DNA of 64,000 nt from Planctomycetes bacterium syqfu. GTDB taxonomy: Bacteria > Planctomycetota > Phycisphaerae > Phycisphaerales > Phycisphaeraceae. The position numbers were made by a program, and so were the translations under genes. A model generated the notes under the pieces. That model saw only the letters and a list, made by a program, of their open reading frames with translations, was not told the origin of the DNA and did not search any database. The stretch covers positions 1,302,001-1,366,000 of the forward strand of contig CP087563.1 in assembly GCA_020974905.1 (NCBI GenBank), read 5' to 3'. This document shows, in pieces, positions 1-7,410 of the stretch. The first letter of the stretch is position 1; every line of letters starts with the position of its first letter.

Positions 1-75
1 TCCTGGTACGACAACGAAACCGGTTATTCCAACCGCGTTGTTGACCTGATGAAGCTTATGGCTTCCCAGGCCTGA
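1..75 (+). CDS. gap: Glyceraldehyde-3-phosphate dehydrogenase, C-terminal end (partial)
   Basis: The window opens inside a gene whose last 24 codons read SWYDNETGYSNRVVDLMKLM followed by ASQA and a TGA stop. The pattern WYDNExGYSNRVVDL is the conserved C-terminal segment of class I phosphorylating GAPDH, the glycolytic enzyme that oxidises glyceraldehyde-3-phosphate to 1,3-bisphosphoglycerate in the cytosol. Only the tail is present, so the catalytic cysteine and NAD-binding domain cannot be checked. A strong terminator hairpin follows about 85 bases downstream, which suggests that gap is the last gene of its transcript. Confidence 0.93.
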   Translation, partial: SWYDNETGYSNRVVDLMKLMASQA

Positions 76-160
76 TCAACCTTTCCCCACAGGGAACAAT
101 GCTGACGTCCGTTTGAGTCAGTTGACATCGGATTGAGTTTGCGTCCGATAGATAACCGAA

Positions 161-195
161 ACGCACAGCCTGAGTTTGCGGCTGTGCGTTTTTTT
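161..195 (+). terminator. Rho-independent terminator after gap
   Basis: A 10-base perfect stem (ACGCACAGCC pairing with GGCTGTGCGT) with a 9-base loop is followed by a run of seven T residues. It lies 85 bases after the gap stop codon on the same strand. The remaining non-coding sequence up to position 446 shows no feature I can support. Confidence 0.9.
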
Positions 196-446
196 GTGCG
201 CAGGCATCGTGATCGCCAATACAAATTGATCCCAACAATCATCTGCCCGTTCGATCTCACATATAGCGAATCATCAATATCGTCTTAGCAATCTTCGCCA
301 CAACCTTTCAATCAAGATGAAATGGGTGATAAAAATACCTGAGTTAACGTCCATCTGGCAGTTATCCGTGCATACAACTTGTGTTAGCTGGCCAATTGAC
401 CGATCCAATTGGATACTTGATTTTGTGAATTGATCTGTATCTGAAA

Positions 447-1199
447 TTGGGGCTTGTACCTGTGTTTACCTTTTTCTGCATCCTGTTTGGTTCGATGATT
501 GCTGTCGCGGTGATCGTCGGCACACACATGTATCAGAACTCCGACGAACTTCGCCCCCAACGTCTCTTGCGTGCAGCCGAGGCCAAGGGGTATGGCTTTG
601 AGGAAAACGGATCATCTTGGTTAAAGCAATGGAACCACCGCTGTCCGTTGTTTCTTGCAGGTGAAAATCGCTCGATTCACAACGTCATCTATGCCCCCTA
701 TCGTGATGTCGAATTTGCCGTCTTTGATTACCGATTCATGTATGGCGAACACACGTACAACACATCCGTCCTTGCCTTTGAGCTCAAGGACAAGAACATG
801 CCACGCTTCTCACTGTGGCCTCGCGCGATGATGCCTCAGCATCCGGTATTGGAGCGCGAACATGATTGTGTCCCGCTGAATCTGGATGGCAACAACCATG
901 CTGCTCAAATGCAAAATCTCTACAGCATGCATACCGCCAACGAAGGGACTGCCCGACTGCTGTTCTGTCCCAAAGCTGTCGAATACCTCACCGCCCATCC
1001 CGACTTTTTTGTCGAAGGCTATGGCAATCGCATCATCCTGTACCAAATCAACAAACGCCGCCAACCCGGCAGCATGGAAGGTATGCTGCACACCGGCTAT
1101 CAGGTCCTGCGTGCCATGCGTCTGAACGATCCGCGCGTGAACTTCGAACCGGATCTGGATGAGGATGCCGTCGAAGCGCAGGAAGCATCGGTTCGCTAA
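447..1199 (+). CDS. Membrane-anchored hypothetical protein
   Basis: This 250-residue protein has one hydrophobic segment at residues 4-26 and then a soluble region rich in aromatic and charged residues (for example FAVFDYRFMYGEHTYNTSVLAFEL). I do not recognise a named family; the layout of one N-terminal helix plus a beta-rich cytoplasmic domain is common among planctomycete hypothetical proteins. The C-terminal acidic tail ends EDAVEAQEASVR. A degenerate second copy of its last 34 codons lies at 1931-2032, so its 3' end took part in a local tandem duplication. No Shine-Dalgarno is obvious in front of the ATG, and function is unknown. Confidence 0.7.
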   Translation: MGLVPVFTFFCILFGSMIAVAVIVGTHMYQNSDELRPQRLLRAAEAKGYGFEENGSSWLKQWNHRCPLFLAGENRSIHNVIYAPYRDVEFAVFDYRFMYGEHTYNTSVLAFELKDKNMPRFSLWPRAMMPQHPVLEREHDCVPLNLDGNNHAAQMQNLYSMHTANEGTARLLFCPKAVEYLTAHPDFFVEGYGNRIILYQINKRRQPGSMEGMLHTGYQVLRAMRLNDPRVNFEPDLDEDAVEAQEASVR

Positions 1200-1215
1200 A
1201 CACCATCAACTTAAA

Positions 1216-1812
1216 TCAAACTAACCGAGCTAGCGGTGGGTGCGGTCTGTCGTTGAGTTGTTTCATGAATTGCATCAATGCCTGATCTGCATCGGGACTG
1301 ATGGTTGCAATGAAAAATTCTCGGTCATGCATGCCGTTGATCGTAATCTTCCAGGTCGTACCCGATCGTGTTAAACCAATCGCACCTGTGTAATGCATCG
1401 AAACGCCCTGGCAGTCTTCCTGGGCGAAAGAATATTGTGTCAGCTTGATCGTTGAGCGATATTCAGTAGCAACTCCTGCAAACGACTTCCAGTAAATCTC
1501 AAGAAATTTCTGGTGAACTCGAAATCCAAACAGAAGCGATGCTGGCAGGAAAATTGCAAAAACACCCCAGAAAATAATCTGCGTTGTGGTCCAAAATGGA
1601 TGTAATACAAGCTGTTCGCCGTCCAAAACAGGCATGACGGTATAGGCCTGATACAAAGTCAGCGGAACAACAAAGACCGCCATCAACATAGCCAGCCGAC
1701 TCTTGGCAAAATATCGCTGACGATTTAATTTTCGGTACTGTGACGTTGTGATGTATAGATCGAATTCAACACTGGGTTCGGTACTTGGTGATGATTCTAT
1801 ATTTTCAGACAT
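1216..1812 (-). CDS. YcxB-like membrane protein, copy A
   Basis: A 198-residue protein with a polar N-terminus containing an FDLYITTSQYRKLNRQRYF stretch, two hydrophobic segments at about residues 40-60 and 78-98, and a C-terminal beta-rich domain (TEYRSTIKLTQYSF, then TTWKITING). Two central helices followed by a small beta domain resembles the YcxB-like layout; the assignment comes from architecture, not a database match. It aligns over the helices and tail with the gene at 2083-2628 (paired elements YRSTIKLTQYSF and YSVQLRISSNEF; QALMQFMKQL and EQLERLRLHI). The flanking duplicated gene fragments show that the two arose by tandem duplication and then diverged strongly. Confidence 0.6.
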   Translation of the reverse strand: MSENIESSPSTEPSVEFDLYITTSQYRKLNRQRYFAKSRLAMLMAVFVVPLTLYQAYTVMPVLDGEQLVLHPFWTTTQIIFWGVFAIFLPASLLFGFRVHQKFLEIYWKSFAGVATEYRSTIKLTQYSFAQEDCQGVSMHYTGAIGLTRSGTTWKITINGMHDREFFIATISPDADQALMQFMKQLNDRPHPPLARLV

Positions 1813-1861
1813 GTGTTACCCCAAAAGGAATCTGGTCTGAAAGATTTTACCACCTTATCTG

Positions 1862-1928
1862 CCAATTTGATCCAAAGCATCAAGCAATTGTTCGAGTTCA
1901 TCGTCGGGAGTAATGCGGATGCTGCCTG
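1862..1928 (-). pseudogene. Relic of the aminotransferase 3' end
   Basis: This stretch is a degenerate copy of positions 2703-2786, the last codons of the interrupted class V aminotransferase on the minus strand. CCAATTTGATCCA is identical at 1862 and 2703, and GAGTTCATCGTCGG and ATGCGGATGCTGCCTG also recur. A gap of about 16 bases removes the segment coding near SPGAFNT. No open frame remains. It is the left end of the second unit of a tandem duplication with a period of about 840 bases. Confidence 0.8.
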
Positions 1929-1930
1929 TG

Positions 1931-2032
1931 GGTTACCAGGCTCTGCCTGCCATGCGACTCAACGATCCAAATGTGAACTTCTAGCCGGATATGGATGATG
2001 ATTCCGTCGAAGCGCAGGAAGCATCGGTTTGA
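1931..2032 (+). pseudogene. Relic of the 250-aa membrane protein 3' end
   Basis: Read in frame this gives GYQALPAMRLNDPNVNF, a TAG stop, then PDMDDDSVEAQEASV and TGA. That matches the end of the gene at 447-1199 (GYQVLRAMRLNDPRVNFEPDLDEDAVEAQEASVR) over its whole length, with the GAA codon for glutamate replaced by TAG and the final arginine codon replaced by a stop. The start of the copy is offset by 836 bases from the parent sequence. It is a non-functional duplicate fragment. Confidence 0.85.
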
Positions 2033-2082
2033 TCAGCGGGATACATGTGAGGCGGTAAAACTCAAGCCGACTCAATGCCAGT

Positions 2083-2628
2083 TTATTCTGTTGATTGCTT
2101 TGTATCTTTCATGATATGCAAACGCAATCTTTCAAGCTGTTCGTCAGCCTGATTGTCAATCCCACATCGCATGATCCCATAGGAGTACACATTGTTGACC
2201 CACATCAACCAAGTATCTTGTGTCTGGACTAGATGTATCTTTCCAGCAAAGGCAGTCTCAACGCCATTGCCATCTTTGATCCTAAACTCATTCGAAGAAA
2301 TACGAAGTTGGACAGAATAATCTTGGCTACTATTTCTAATGTGATCCTCTGTATTCTTTAAAACCAGAATAGTGTAGAAAAAGATACAGCCCGAAACTGC
2401 CCCCAACAATAAACACAAGGCTCGGTCAACGACAGCCACACGGAATGGATCATAAGGGGGAACAAAGACTGGTGGAGTGAAGACCAAATAAAGAAACACG
2501 GGTATCAAACAACAAAGTAGCCATAAGAACATATAGCGACGACGAACCGCTTTCCAAATATGTTTGCGATATTGCGCTCGTGATTCCTTGTATTGAAAAT
2601 CAACAACCAACTTCTGCGTCTCATTCAT
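2083..2628 (-). CDS. YcxB-like membrane protein, copy B
   Basis: I start this protein at the ATG giving MNETQKLVVDFQYKESRAQYRK (181 residues). A longer frame reaches 2724 but would overlap the end of the upstream aminotransferase. Two hydrophobic segments at about residues 35-55 and 70-92 are followed by a beta-rich domain (YSVQLRISSNEFRIKDGNG, then TWLMWVNNVYS). Layout and scattered identities match the gene at 1216-1812, and both sit in the same position relative to flanking duplicated sequence, so I treat them as tandem paralogues. Function is unknown; the YcxB-like label is an inference from architecture. Confidence 0.6.
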   Translation of the reverse strand: MNETQKLVVDFQYKESRAQYRKHIWKAVRRRYMFLWLLCCLIPVFLYLVFTPPVFVPPYDPFRVAVVDRALCLLLGAVSGCIFFYTILVLKNTEDHIRNSSQDYSVQLRISSNEFRIKDGNGVETAFAGKIHLVQTQDTWLMWVNNVYSYGIMRCGIDNQADEQLERLRLHIMKDTKQSTE

Positions 2629-2695
2629 GTCAATGATCTTCCCGGTGAAAAGGTTTCCGAAAAAGATCATAACCAATCGCCTGTAACCTGGGTAG

Positions 2696-3871
2696 TCACC
2701 CCCCAATTTGATCCAATGCATCAATCAGTTGGTCGAGTTCATCGTCGGTGTTAAATGCACCGGGGCTGATGCGGATGCTGCCTGCGGGGAAGGTTCCGAT
2801 TTGTTTGTGGGTGTAGGGTGCGCAGTGTAAGCCGGGGCGGACTGCGATGTCGAAACTGTCATCGAGAATCGTGCCGACGTCTGAGGGCTCGTAGTCTGCG
2901 ATGTTAAAACTCAGCGTGCCGACGCGTTTGGTTGCATCGTGTGTGCCATAGAGCGTGAAGCGTTCGTCTTTTTTGAACTTGTCGATGATCTTTGCGACCA
3001 TCTGCTGTTCGTGTTTGCAAATGTTCTCAATGCCTTGTTCAAGGACATAATCGACACCTGCTGCTAGCCCCGCCATGCCGATGGTGTTGGGGGTTCCGGC
3101 TTCAAGATAGTAGGGTCAGATGGGTGGTTGGGTTGGTGTGGAGGAATCACCGCCAGTGCCGCCTTCACGCCATGGATTGAAATGATCCAGGTGTGGTCGC
3201 GGGCAGCGATCACCGACATACAGCACGCCCGTCCCGGTGGGACCGAGCAGTGACTTATGCCCGGGTAATGCGAGGATGTCGATGTTCATCGTCTGAATAT
3301 CAATGGGAATCACACCAGCGGTCTGGGCAGCATCAACGAAAAAGAGCAAGTCTCTTTCGCGCACCAACTGCCCCACTGCGGTGATGTCCTGCACGGTGCC
3401 CAGCACATTGGAAGCATGCGTCATGATCACCAACCTGGTGTTGGCTTGGATCGCTGCTTCAATGTCTGCTGGTGCAACGAAACCTTCTTGATCACATTCG
3501 ACTCGGGTCAACTCGATCGCACCACGATCCGCCAAAGACTGTAGCGGGCGACTCACCGAGTTATGCTCCAACACCGTGGTGATGACATGCGGCACAGTGC
3601 CCTCATTGGCTGAGGTCCCGAGTAAACCCTTGATGCCCATGTTCAACGCATCAGTGCCGTTGAGCGTGAAGATGATACGGTTATGCTTGGCCACGTTAAA
3701 CAAACGCGCGAGTTTGAGCCGCAGCGCATCGAGCATCTCTTCAGCGCGCACCGCCATGCGATGTCCAGCGCGGCCGGGGTTGGCAGCATCTTCAGCGATG
3801 AATTTGGCGATGGCGTCGGCGACGCCTGGTGCCTTGGGGAAACTGGTTGCCGCATTGTCGAAATAGATCAT
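2696..3871 (-). pseudogene. Cysteine-desulfurase-like class V aminotransferase interrupted by an in-frame TGA
   Basis: The minus strand encodes a complete PLP-dependent class V aminotransferase of about 391 codons, similar to the cysteine desulfurase family. It begins MIYFDNAATSFPKAPGV, carries the PLP-binding lysine in GHKSLLGPTGTG and the catalytic-type cysteine in RPGLHCAPYTHKQIGT, and ends with FNTDDELDQLIDAL. One TGA at 3116-3118 splits it after STPTQPPI; the same frame then continues PYYLEAGTPNTIGMAGLAAG, the expected next motif. There is no frameshift and both halves are well conserved, so this is a recent nonsense mutation, a sequencing error or readthrough. The UGA is not at the catalytic cysteine, which argues against selenocysteine. 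Confidence 0.85.
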
Positions 3872-3884
3872 TCAAAAACCTTCA

Positions 3885-4370
3885 TTACATCACATGCCCC
3901 AAGCCTGATAGTTTACGCAAGGTCGAAATCTGGCCGGCATGCATGGCCAAATGCGACGTGAGCAGGAAGACCAGAAAATCCCCCTGCTTGGGGAACCGAT
4001 CAACCAGACGATCAATTTTTGTATCCGCCAGCAGAACCGACTCATCCGCCTGTTCGTAGGCTTCGGTCAACGCAGCATAGACTTCGTGAAACTTGGCGAT
4101 GATCTGATCAGGTGTCGGGTAGATCGATGCATCGTCATTGGATTCGGTCCCACGTAAAAACAGTTTGTCCCACGCTTCATCACACAGCGAAGGCTTACCA
4201 ATCGCTTTGAGTCCGCTGTTGGCTGAGCTGGCAATGTGACCGATCTGCCAAGCCAGGTGATTGGGGACACCCGCTGGACGCTTGAACCAGAGATTGTGAT
4301 CCGTGCCATCGATGAGCAATTGAACATAACCCTGGGTGACGCGGGAGGCTTGAATGGTGTTTTGACGCAT
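3885..4370 (-). CDS. DinB-superfamily protein, copy 1
   Basis: The product (161 residues from MRQNTIQASR) belongs to the DinB/YfiT-like putative metalloenzyme fold, a four-helix bundle that usually binds a divalent metal through three histidines. Visible candidates are the histidines of NHLAWQIGHIA and of LTSHLAMHAGQI. I chose the ATG at 4370 over an upstream one because AAGGAG sits eight bases before it and because the neighbouring paralogue starts at the equivalent place (MRSNVIAASR). Many DinB-fold proteins are thiol-dependent transferases, but the substrate here is unknown. It starts 14 bases after the interrupted aminotransferase in the opposite reading order, both on the minus strand. 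Confidence 0.82.
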   Translation of the reverse strand: MRQNTIQASRVTQGYVQLLIDGTDHNLWFKRPAGVPNHLAWQIGHIASSANSGLKAIGKPSLCDEAWDKLFLRGTESNDDASIYPTPDQIIAKFHEVYAALTEAYEQADESVLLADTKIDRLVDRFPKQGDFLVFLLTSHLAMHAGQISTLRKLSGLGHVM

Positions 4371-4558
4371 GAATGAGGCTCCTTGTGATATTGGAATGTT
4401 CATTCCAATATACCACCATCCCACCCGATTATTCCAGTACGAACCACAAAATTCACAAAACGCTCATTTTCCTTCAATCGCAACTCATTGCATTTTTGAC
4501 GTCAGGCATGGAGTTTTAGAACAGTTCAAACATTTATTCTCCATCCAGTTTCTGATTT

Positions 4559-4644
4559 CGTCACTCCCGCGCAGGCGGGAATCCCATGGCATGCAGTAGA
4601 AAATTGCAAATTCCACTGGACTCCCGCCTGCGCGGGAGTGACGG
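4559..4644. repeat. REP-like inverted-repeat element, copy 1
   Basis: Two palindromic arms (CACTCCCGCGCAGGCGGGAA and CTCCCGCCTGCGCGGGAGTG) flank an inner stretch containing ATGGCATGCAG and TTCCACTGGA. The same element recurs at 18382-18475, 25568-25653, 36907-36991 and 61077-61160, with a half copy at 59966-59993. It lies between the two DinB-fold genes. Confidence 0.9.
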
Positions 4645-4696
4645 AGGATGGAGATTAATTGCTTGCATTGCTTATGTCCCGTGATTTTCACGTCAA

Positions 4697-4727
4697 TCTC
4701 CCCGTGGGTTAAAACCCTCGGGCTTTA
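4697..4727. repeat. Short CCCCGGGGTTAAAACCCC-type repeat, diverged copy
   Basis: CTCCCCGTGGGTTAAAACCC followed by TCGGGCTTTAAT is a diverged copy of the element found at 54409-54442 and 55862-55894. It forms a short hairpin through GGGTTAAAACCC. Confidence 0.55.
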
Positions 4728-4760
4728 ATGTGCATCCGTGATCCGATGGAGGAAAATTAA

Positions 4761-5237
4761 TTAACCTTCCGCCAACATTTTCCGGAGCATGGCAATTTGC
4801 CCAAAATGCAGGCCTGCATGAGACGTCAGCAAAAAGGCTGCAAAGTCGCCATTGGTCGGATACCGATCACGCAGACGTTCGAGCACGTTATCCGCAGCAA
4901 GCACATCATCGCTTACTTCACCATAACTGGTGATCAAACGTTCATGGGCCTTGTTCATGGTCTTAAACAGTTCGGTCGTCGTCGGTTGACCGGCATCATC
5001 GTTGTCCGGCGTGGATCCCCTGCCGTAGAGGTCCGCCCATTCCATCGGCACGACTAGTTCCTGGCCAAGTACCTTCAAACCAAAGTTAGTCGTCACCGCG
5101 AGATGCCCAATATGCCAGGCGACATGGTTGACAAACGGTGGAACAGGCTTGAACCATAAGTCCTGCGGGATGTCCACAAGAAACTCATCACCTTCGGTGA
5201 AGATTCGCCGGGATGCTGCTATGACGTTGGATCGCAT
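4761..5237 (-). CDS. DinB-superfamily protein, copy 2
   Basis: A 158-residue paralogue of the protein at 3885-4370. Shared landmarks are the start MRSNVIAASR, DLWFKPVPPFVNHVAWHIGH, the NGDFAAFLLTSHAGLHFGQI helix and the C-terminal MLRKM. The three histidines expected to bind a metal are present in NHVAWHIGH and LTSHAGLHFG. GGAG lies eight bases before the ATG. The two genes are separated by a REP-like element and a short hairpin repeat rather than forming a tight operon. As with copy 1, the family suggests a small thiol- or metal-dependent enzyme, but no substrate can be read from sequence. Confidence 0.83.
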   Translation of the reverse strand: MRSNVIAASRRIFTEGDEFLVDIPQDLWFKPVPPFVNHVAWHIGHLAVTTNFGLKVLGQELVVPMEWADLYGRGSTPDNDDAGQPTTTELFKTMNKAHERLITSYGEVSDDVLAADNVLERLRDRYPTNGDFAAFLLTSHAGLHFGQIAMLRKMLAEG

Positions 5238-5291
5238 GTTGATTCTCCGTGCTTGAGGACTGTCGAGAGAAAAGTTGATCTCTACAGAATC

Positions 5292-6383
5292 TTAAGCCCC
5301 AACGTACTTGGCGTAAATACTCTTTGCGACAGTTGGCTGTTTGGTGCCTTTGACAATCGCACGGCCGTCGGTGAACAAGGTCAACTCATACGCTTCGCCA
5401 TTATCCGTTATGTGTGCCTGGAGCATAAACTTGTTGGCTTTGACCGTGCCATGCGATTCGAGACGTTTGGCGATGGTGTCGAAATTCAGTTTTTCACCGT
5501 CACTGAGTTTTTGCGTCATCTGCACGGCATTGCGGCCACAGAGTGTGGTCGTGCTTGAAGCAAACTTGCCATCAATGAATTCAAAGTTGCGTTTCTTGCA
5601 GCACTGACATTCGCCCACATCATACGCACGGGCAACCTTGAGCTGACGGACATCGTTTTCCCAAATGTCGATCGACAGCAGCTTGTCGCGCACCGCAGCG
5701 AAGTTGCCGGTGAGAACCTTGATGGTTTCGGTCACCTGGAAATTGGAGATGATCGATACAGCAGGACCAAGCACACCAGCCGTATCACAGGTCGGATTCA
5801 TGCCCGGTGGCGGAGCTTGCTCGAAGATGCAGCGCAGACACGGGGTCGCCACACCAGCCTGTTCCCACGGGCTTTCACCATTGTGTGTGTGGGGGAGGAT
5901 GGCATAGGTCATGCCCACGGTACCGACCGCGCCGCCGTAGATGTAGGGAATGCCGAGTTTCACCGCTGCATCGTTGGCAACGAAGCGCGTCTCAAAATTA
6001 TCCACGCCATCGACGATGACATCACAACCTTGAGCAAGTTTTTCAATGTTGGTGTGATTCACATCATCGACAATCGCATCAACCGTGACCTGCGAATTGA
6101 TTTTGGCGATCTTCATCTTCGCAGCTTCAGCTTTGGGGATCGCATTTTCCACGTCGGACTCATCAAAGAGAACCTGACGTTGGAGATTGGTAATCTCGAT
6201 GAAGTCGCGGTCGACGATGACCAAATGCCCAACACCAGCGCGGGCGAGCATGTTGGCAATGACCGTGCCCAGCGCGCCGCATCCCAGGACGAGGACTTTG
6301 CTGGCCAGGAGTTTTTTCTGACCTTCTTCACCAATCCCGGAAAGAAGCATTTGACGGTGATAACGTTCGAGGTTTTGTGTCAT
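5292..6383 (-). CDS. ThiF/MoeB-like E1 adenylyltransferase
   Basis: This 363-residue protein is a complete ThiF/MoeB/HesA family enzyme, which adenylates and then activates the C-terminal glycine of a ubiquitin-like sulfur carrier. It opens with RYHRQMLLSGIGEEGQKKL, then the nucleotide-binding VLGCGALG, the NLQRQVLFDESDV arginine segment, VDGVDNFETRF, a TCDTAGVLGP segment holding a candidate active-site cysteine, and CLRC and CQCC pairs that probably bind zinc. About 95 residues of extra C-terminal domain follow (from NFEFIDGKFA to KYVGA). Its likely partner is the carrier at 7072-7362, in the same cluster under a SAM riboswitch. MoeB or thiamine roles are possible, but the regulatory context favours sulfur amino-acid synthesis. 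Confidence 0.88.
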   Translation of the reverse strand: MTQNLERYHRQMLLSGIGEEGQKKLLASKVLVLGCGALGTVIANMLARAGVGHLVIVDRDFIEITNLQRQVLFDESDVENAIPKAEAAKMKIAKINSQVTVDAIVDDVNHTNIEKLAQGCDVIVDGVDNFETRFVANDAAVKLGIPYIYGGAVGTVGMTYAILPHTHNGESPWEQAGVATPCLRCIFEQAPPPGMNPTCDTAGVLGPAVSIISNFQVTETIKVLTGNFAAVRDKLLSIDIWENDVRQLKVARAYDVGECQCCKKRNFEFIDGKFASSTTTLCGRNAVQMTQKLSDGEKLNFDTIAKRLESHGTVKANKFMLQAHITDNGEAYELTLFTDGRAIVKGTKQPTVAKSIYAKYVGA

Positions 6384-6421
6384 TTTAATTGCAATCGGAT
6401 AAACATGGTTTACAAGGCATT

Positions 6422-6545
6422 TTTACCACAGATAAACACAGATAAACACAGATGACAAGGCACTGCTAAACCGCAAGCGGTTTAAAAAACCAAATTGAAA
6501 TTCTCATCTTTATCTGTGTGTATCTGTGTTCATCTGTGGTTTCCT
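6422..6545. repeat. Inverted ACCACAGATAAACACAG repeat pair
   Basis: TACCACAGATAAACACAG followed by a further ATAAACACAGATGACAAG (6422-6457) is matched in reverse orientation by TATCTGTGTGTATCTGTG and TTCATCTGTGGTTT (to 6545). The pair can fold into a long hairpin around a 45-base centre. It fills the gap between the ThiF-like gene and the NIL-domain gene. Related copies lie at 6868-7052, 14566-14817, 53960-53993 and 62337-62453. Confidence 0.85.
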
Positions 6546-6570
6546 GTCTTGGATACCAAAAAATAATTGA

Positions 6571-6825
6571 TCAGCCTTCGACCAAACTTCCGCCTTCGAC
6601 GGGGTCGACTTTGACGCCGTTGGACTGGAGGAACTTGATGGCTTTGTCGAGTTGCTTTTCCTTGCCGGAGAGTTCGAGGGCCATGATGCCGATGGCTTTG
6701 CCGATTGAGGCCTGGCGGATATCGAAGATCACGTTGGGATACTCCTGTGAGAGTTTCCAGATGACCGGTTCATCCTGGCAGCCACCTTCGAAGGTGAGCC
6801 AGACTTTGCGTGTTGCTTTGGACAT
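6571..6825 (-). CDS. NIL-domain protein
   Basis: An 84-residue protein starting MSKATRKVWLTFEGG, with the compact beta-alpha-beta pattern of the NIL domain (VWLTFEGGCQDEPVIWKLS, then IFDIRQASIGKAIGIMALELSG, then AIKFLQSNGVKVDPVEGG). NIL is the small ligand-binding domain found at the end of MetN methionine transporters and in stand-alone or ferredoxin-fused proteins linked to homocysteine synthesis. AGGAAA precedes the ATG; longer upstream codons lie in a repeat and are not used. It sits between the sulfur carrier and the E1 enzyme, which supports a role in sulfur amino-acid metabolism, perhaps as a sensor or sulfide-relay partner. The role is an inference. Confidence 0.82.
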   Translation of the reverse strand: MSKATRKVWLTFEGGCQDEPVIWKLSQEYPNVIFDIRQASIGKAIGIMALELSGKEKQLDKAIKFLQSNGVKVDPVEGGSLVEG

Positions 6826-6867
6826 GAGGGTTTCCTGTTGATTTTGTTGACAAATGGTTTGAAGAAT

Positions 6868-7052
6868 TTTTACCACAGATGATAAGAAGTGAAGGCAGTT
6901 TCTCACGCCCGCTTCGCTCAAGACGCCAAGGCGCAAAGATAAGAAAAAAATTTAATCATATTCTTTCTGTCTTGCTTCGCGTCTCTGCGTCTTGAGCGAA
7001 GCGGGCGTGAAACATTGTTATTTGCCTTTATCTGTGTTCATCTGTGGTTACT
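6868..7052. repeat. Nested inverted repeat (ACCACAGAT / CGCCCGCTTCGCTCAAG)
   Basis: An outer arm TTACCACAGATGATAAG pairs with TTTATCTGTGTTCATCTGTG at the right end, and an inner arm TCACGCCCGCTTCGCTCAAG with GCCAAGGCGCAAAGA pairs with TCTGCGTCTTGAGCGAAGCG and GGCGTGA. The whole can fold into one long hairpin. A closely similar composite element is at 14566-14817. It fills the space between the NIL gene and the sulfur-carrier gene. Confidence 0.85.
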
Positions 7053-7071
7053 TGCCTTTTAAACCGTGGAT

Positions 7072-7362
7072 TTAGCCACCAGCGATGGCGGGGACGATGG
7101 CCAATTCGTCACCGGCTTTTGCCGCGGTGTCGAGATTGTCCAGAAAGCGGATGTCTTCGTCGTTGACGTAGATGTTGATGAACCGATTGAGTTCACCTTC
7201 GGTCTTGAACAAACGCTTGCCAAGGTCGGGGTATTGGGTGTTGATGGATTCGAGGACAGCCTTGACGGAGTCGCCGGGGATTTCAAGTTGGGACTGGCCA
7301 TCGACCTGGGCGCGGAGCGCGGTGGGGATGGCGACGGGGATGATGGTTGAGGTGGTGGTCAT
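7072..7362 (-). CDS. MoaD/ThiS-like ubiquitin-fold sulfur carrier
   Basis: A 96-residue protein with the beta-grasp pattern of MoaD/ThiS sulfur carriers (IPTALRAQVDGQSQLEIPGD, then VKAVLESINTQYPDLGKRLF, then LNRFINIYVNDEDIRFLDNL) ending GDELAIVPAIAGG. The free C-terminal Gly-Gly is the diagnostic feature: the last glycine is adenylated by a ThiF-like enzyme and turned into a thiocarboxylate that donates sulfur. AGGAG lies eight bases before the start codon. It is next to a threonine-synthase-like gene and in the same cluster as a matching E1. By analogy with CysO in mycobacteria and HcyS in Wolinella, it is likely to supply sulfur for cysteine or homocysteine; the exact product is an inference. 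Confidence 0.88.
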   Translation of the reverse strand: MTTTSTIIPVAIPTALRAQVDGQSQLEIPGDSVKAVLESINTQYPDLGKRLFKTEGELNRFINIYVNDEDIRFLDNLDTAAKAGDELAIVPAIAGG

Positions 7363-7410
7363 TTTTTGACTCCTGTGAGGTAGCGGTTTTTGTGCTTGTT
7401 TTCGTGAGGT

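Noticed and set aside
2629-2724. Longer N-terminus for membrane protein copy B
   Set aside because: It would overlap the end of the aminotransferase gene, and the internal ATG matches the layout of copy A better.
3116-3118. Selenocysteine codon in the desulfurase-like gene
   Set aside because: The TGA is not at the catalytic cysteine, no selenoprotein genes are visible, and no clear hairpin was noticed directly after it.
4559-4644. CRISPR-like spacing of palindromic repeats
   Set aside because: Copies are thousands of bases apart with no spacer array and no cas genes.
5817-6455. 212-codon frame opposite the E1 gene
   Set aside because: Antisense to a clearly conserved ThiF-like gene; no recognisable motif or ribosome site.
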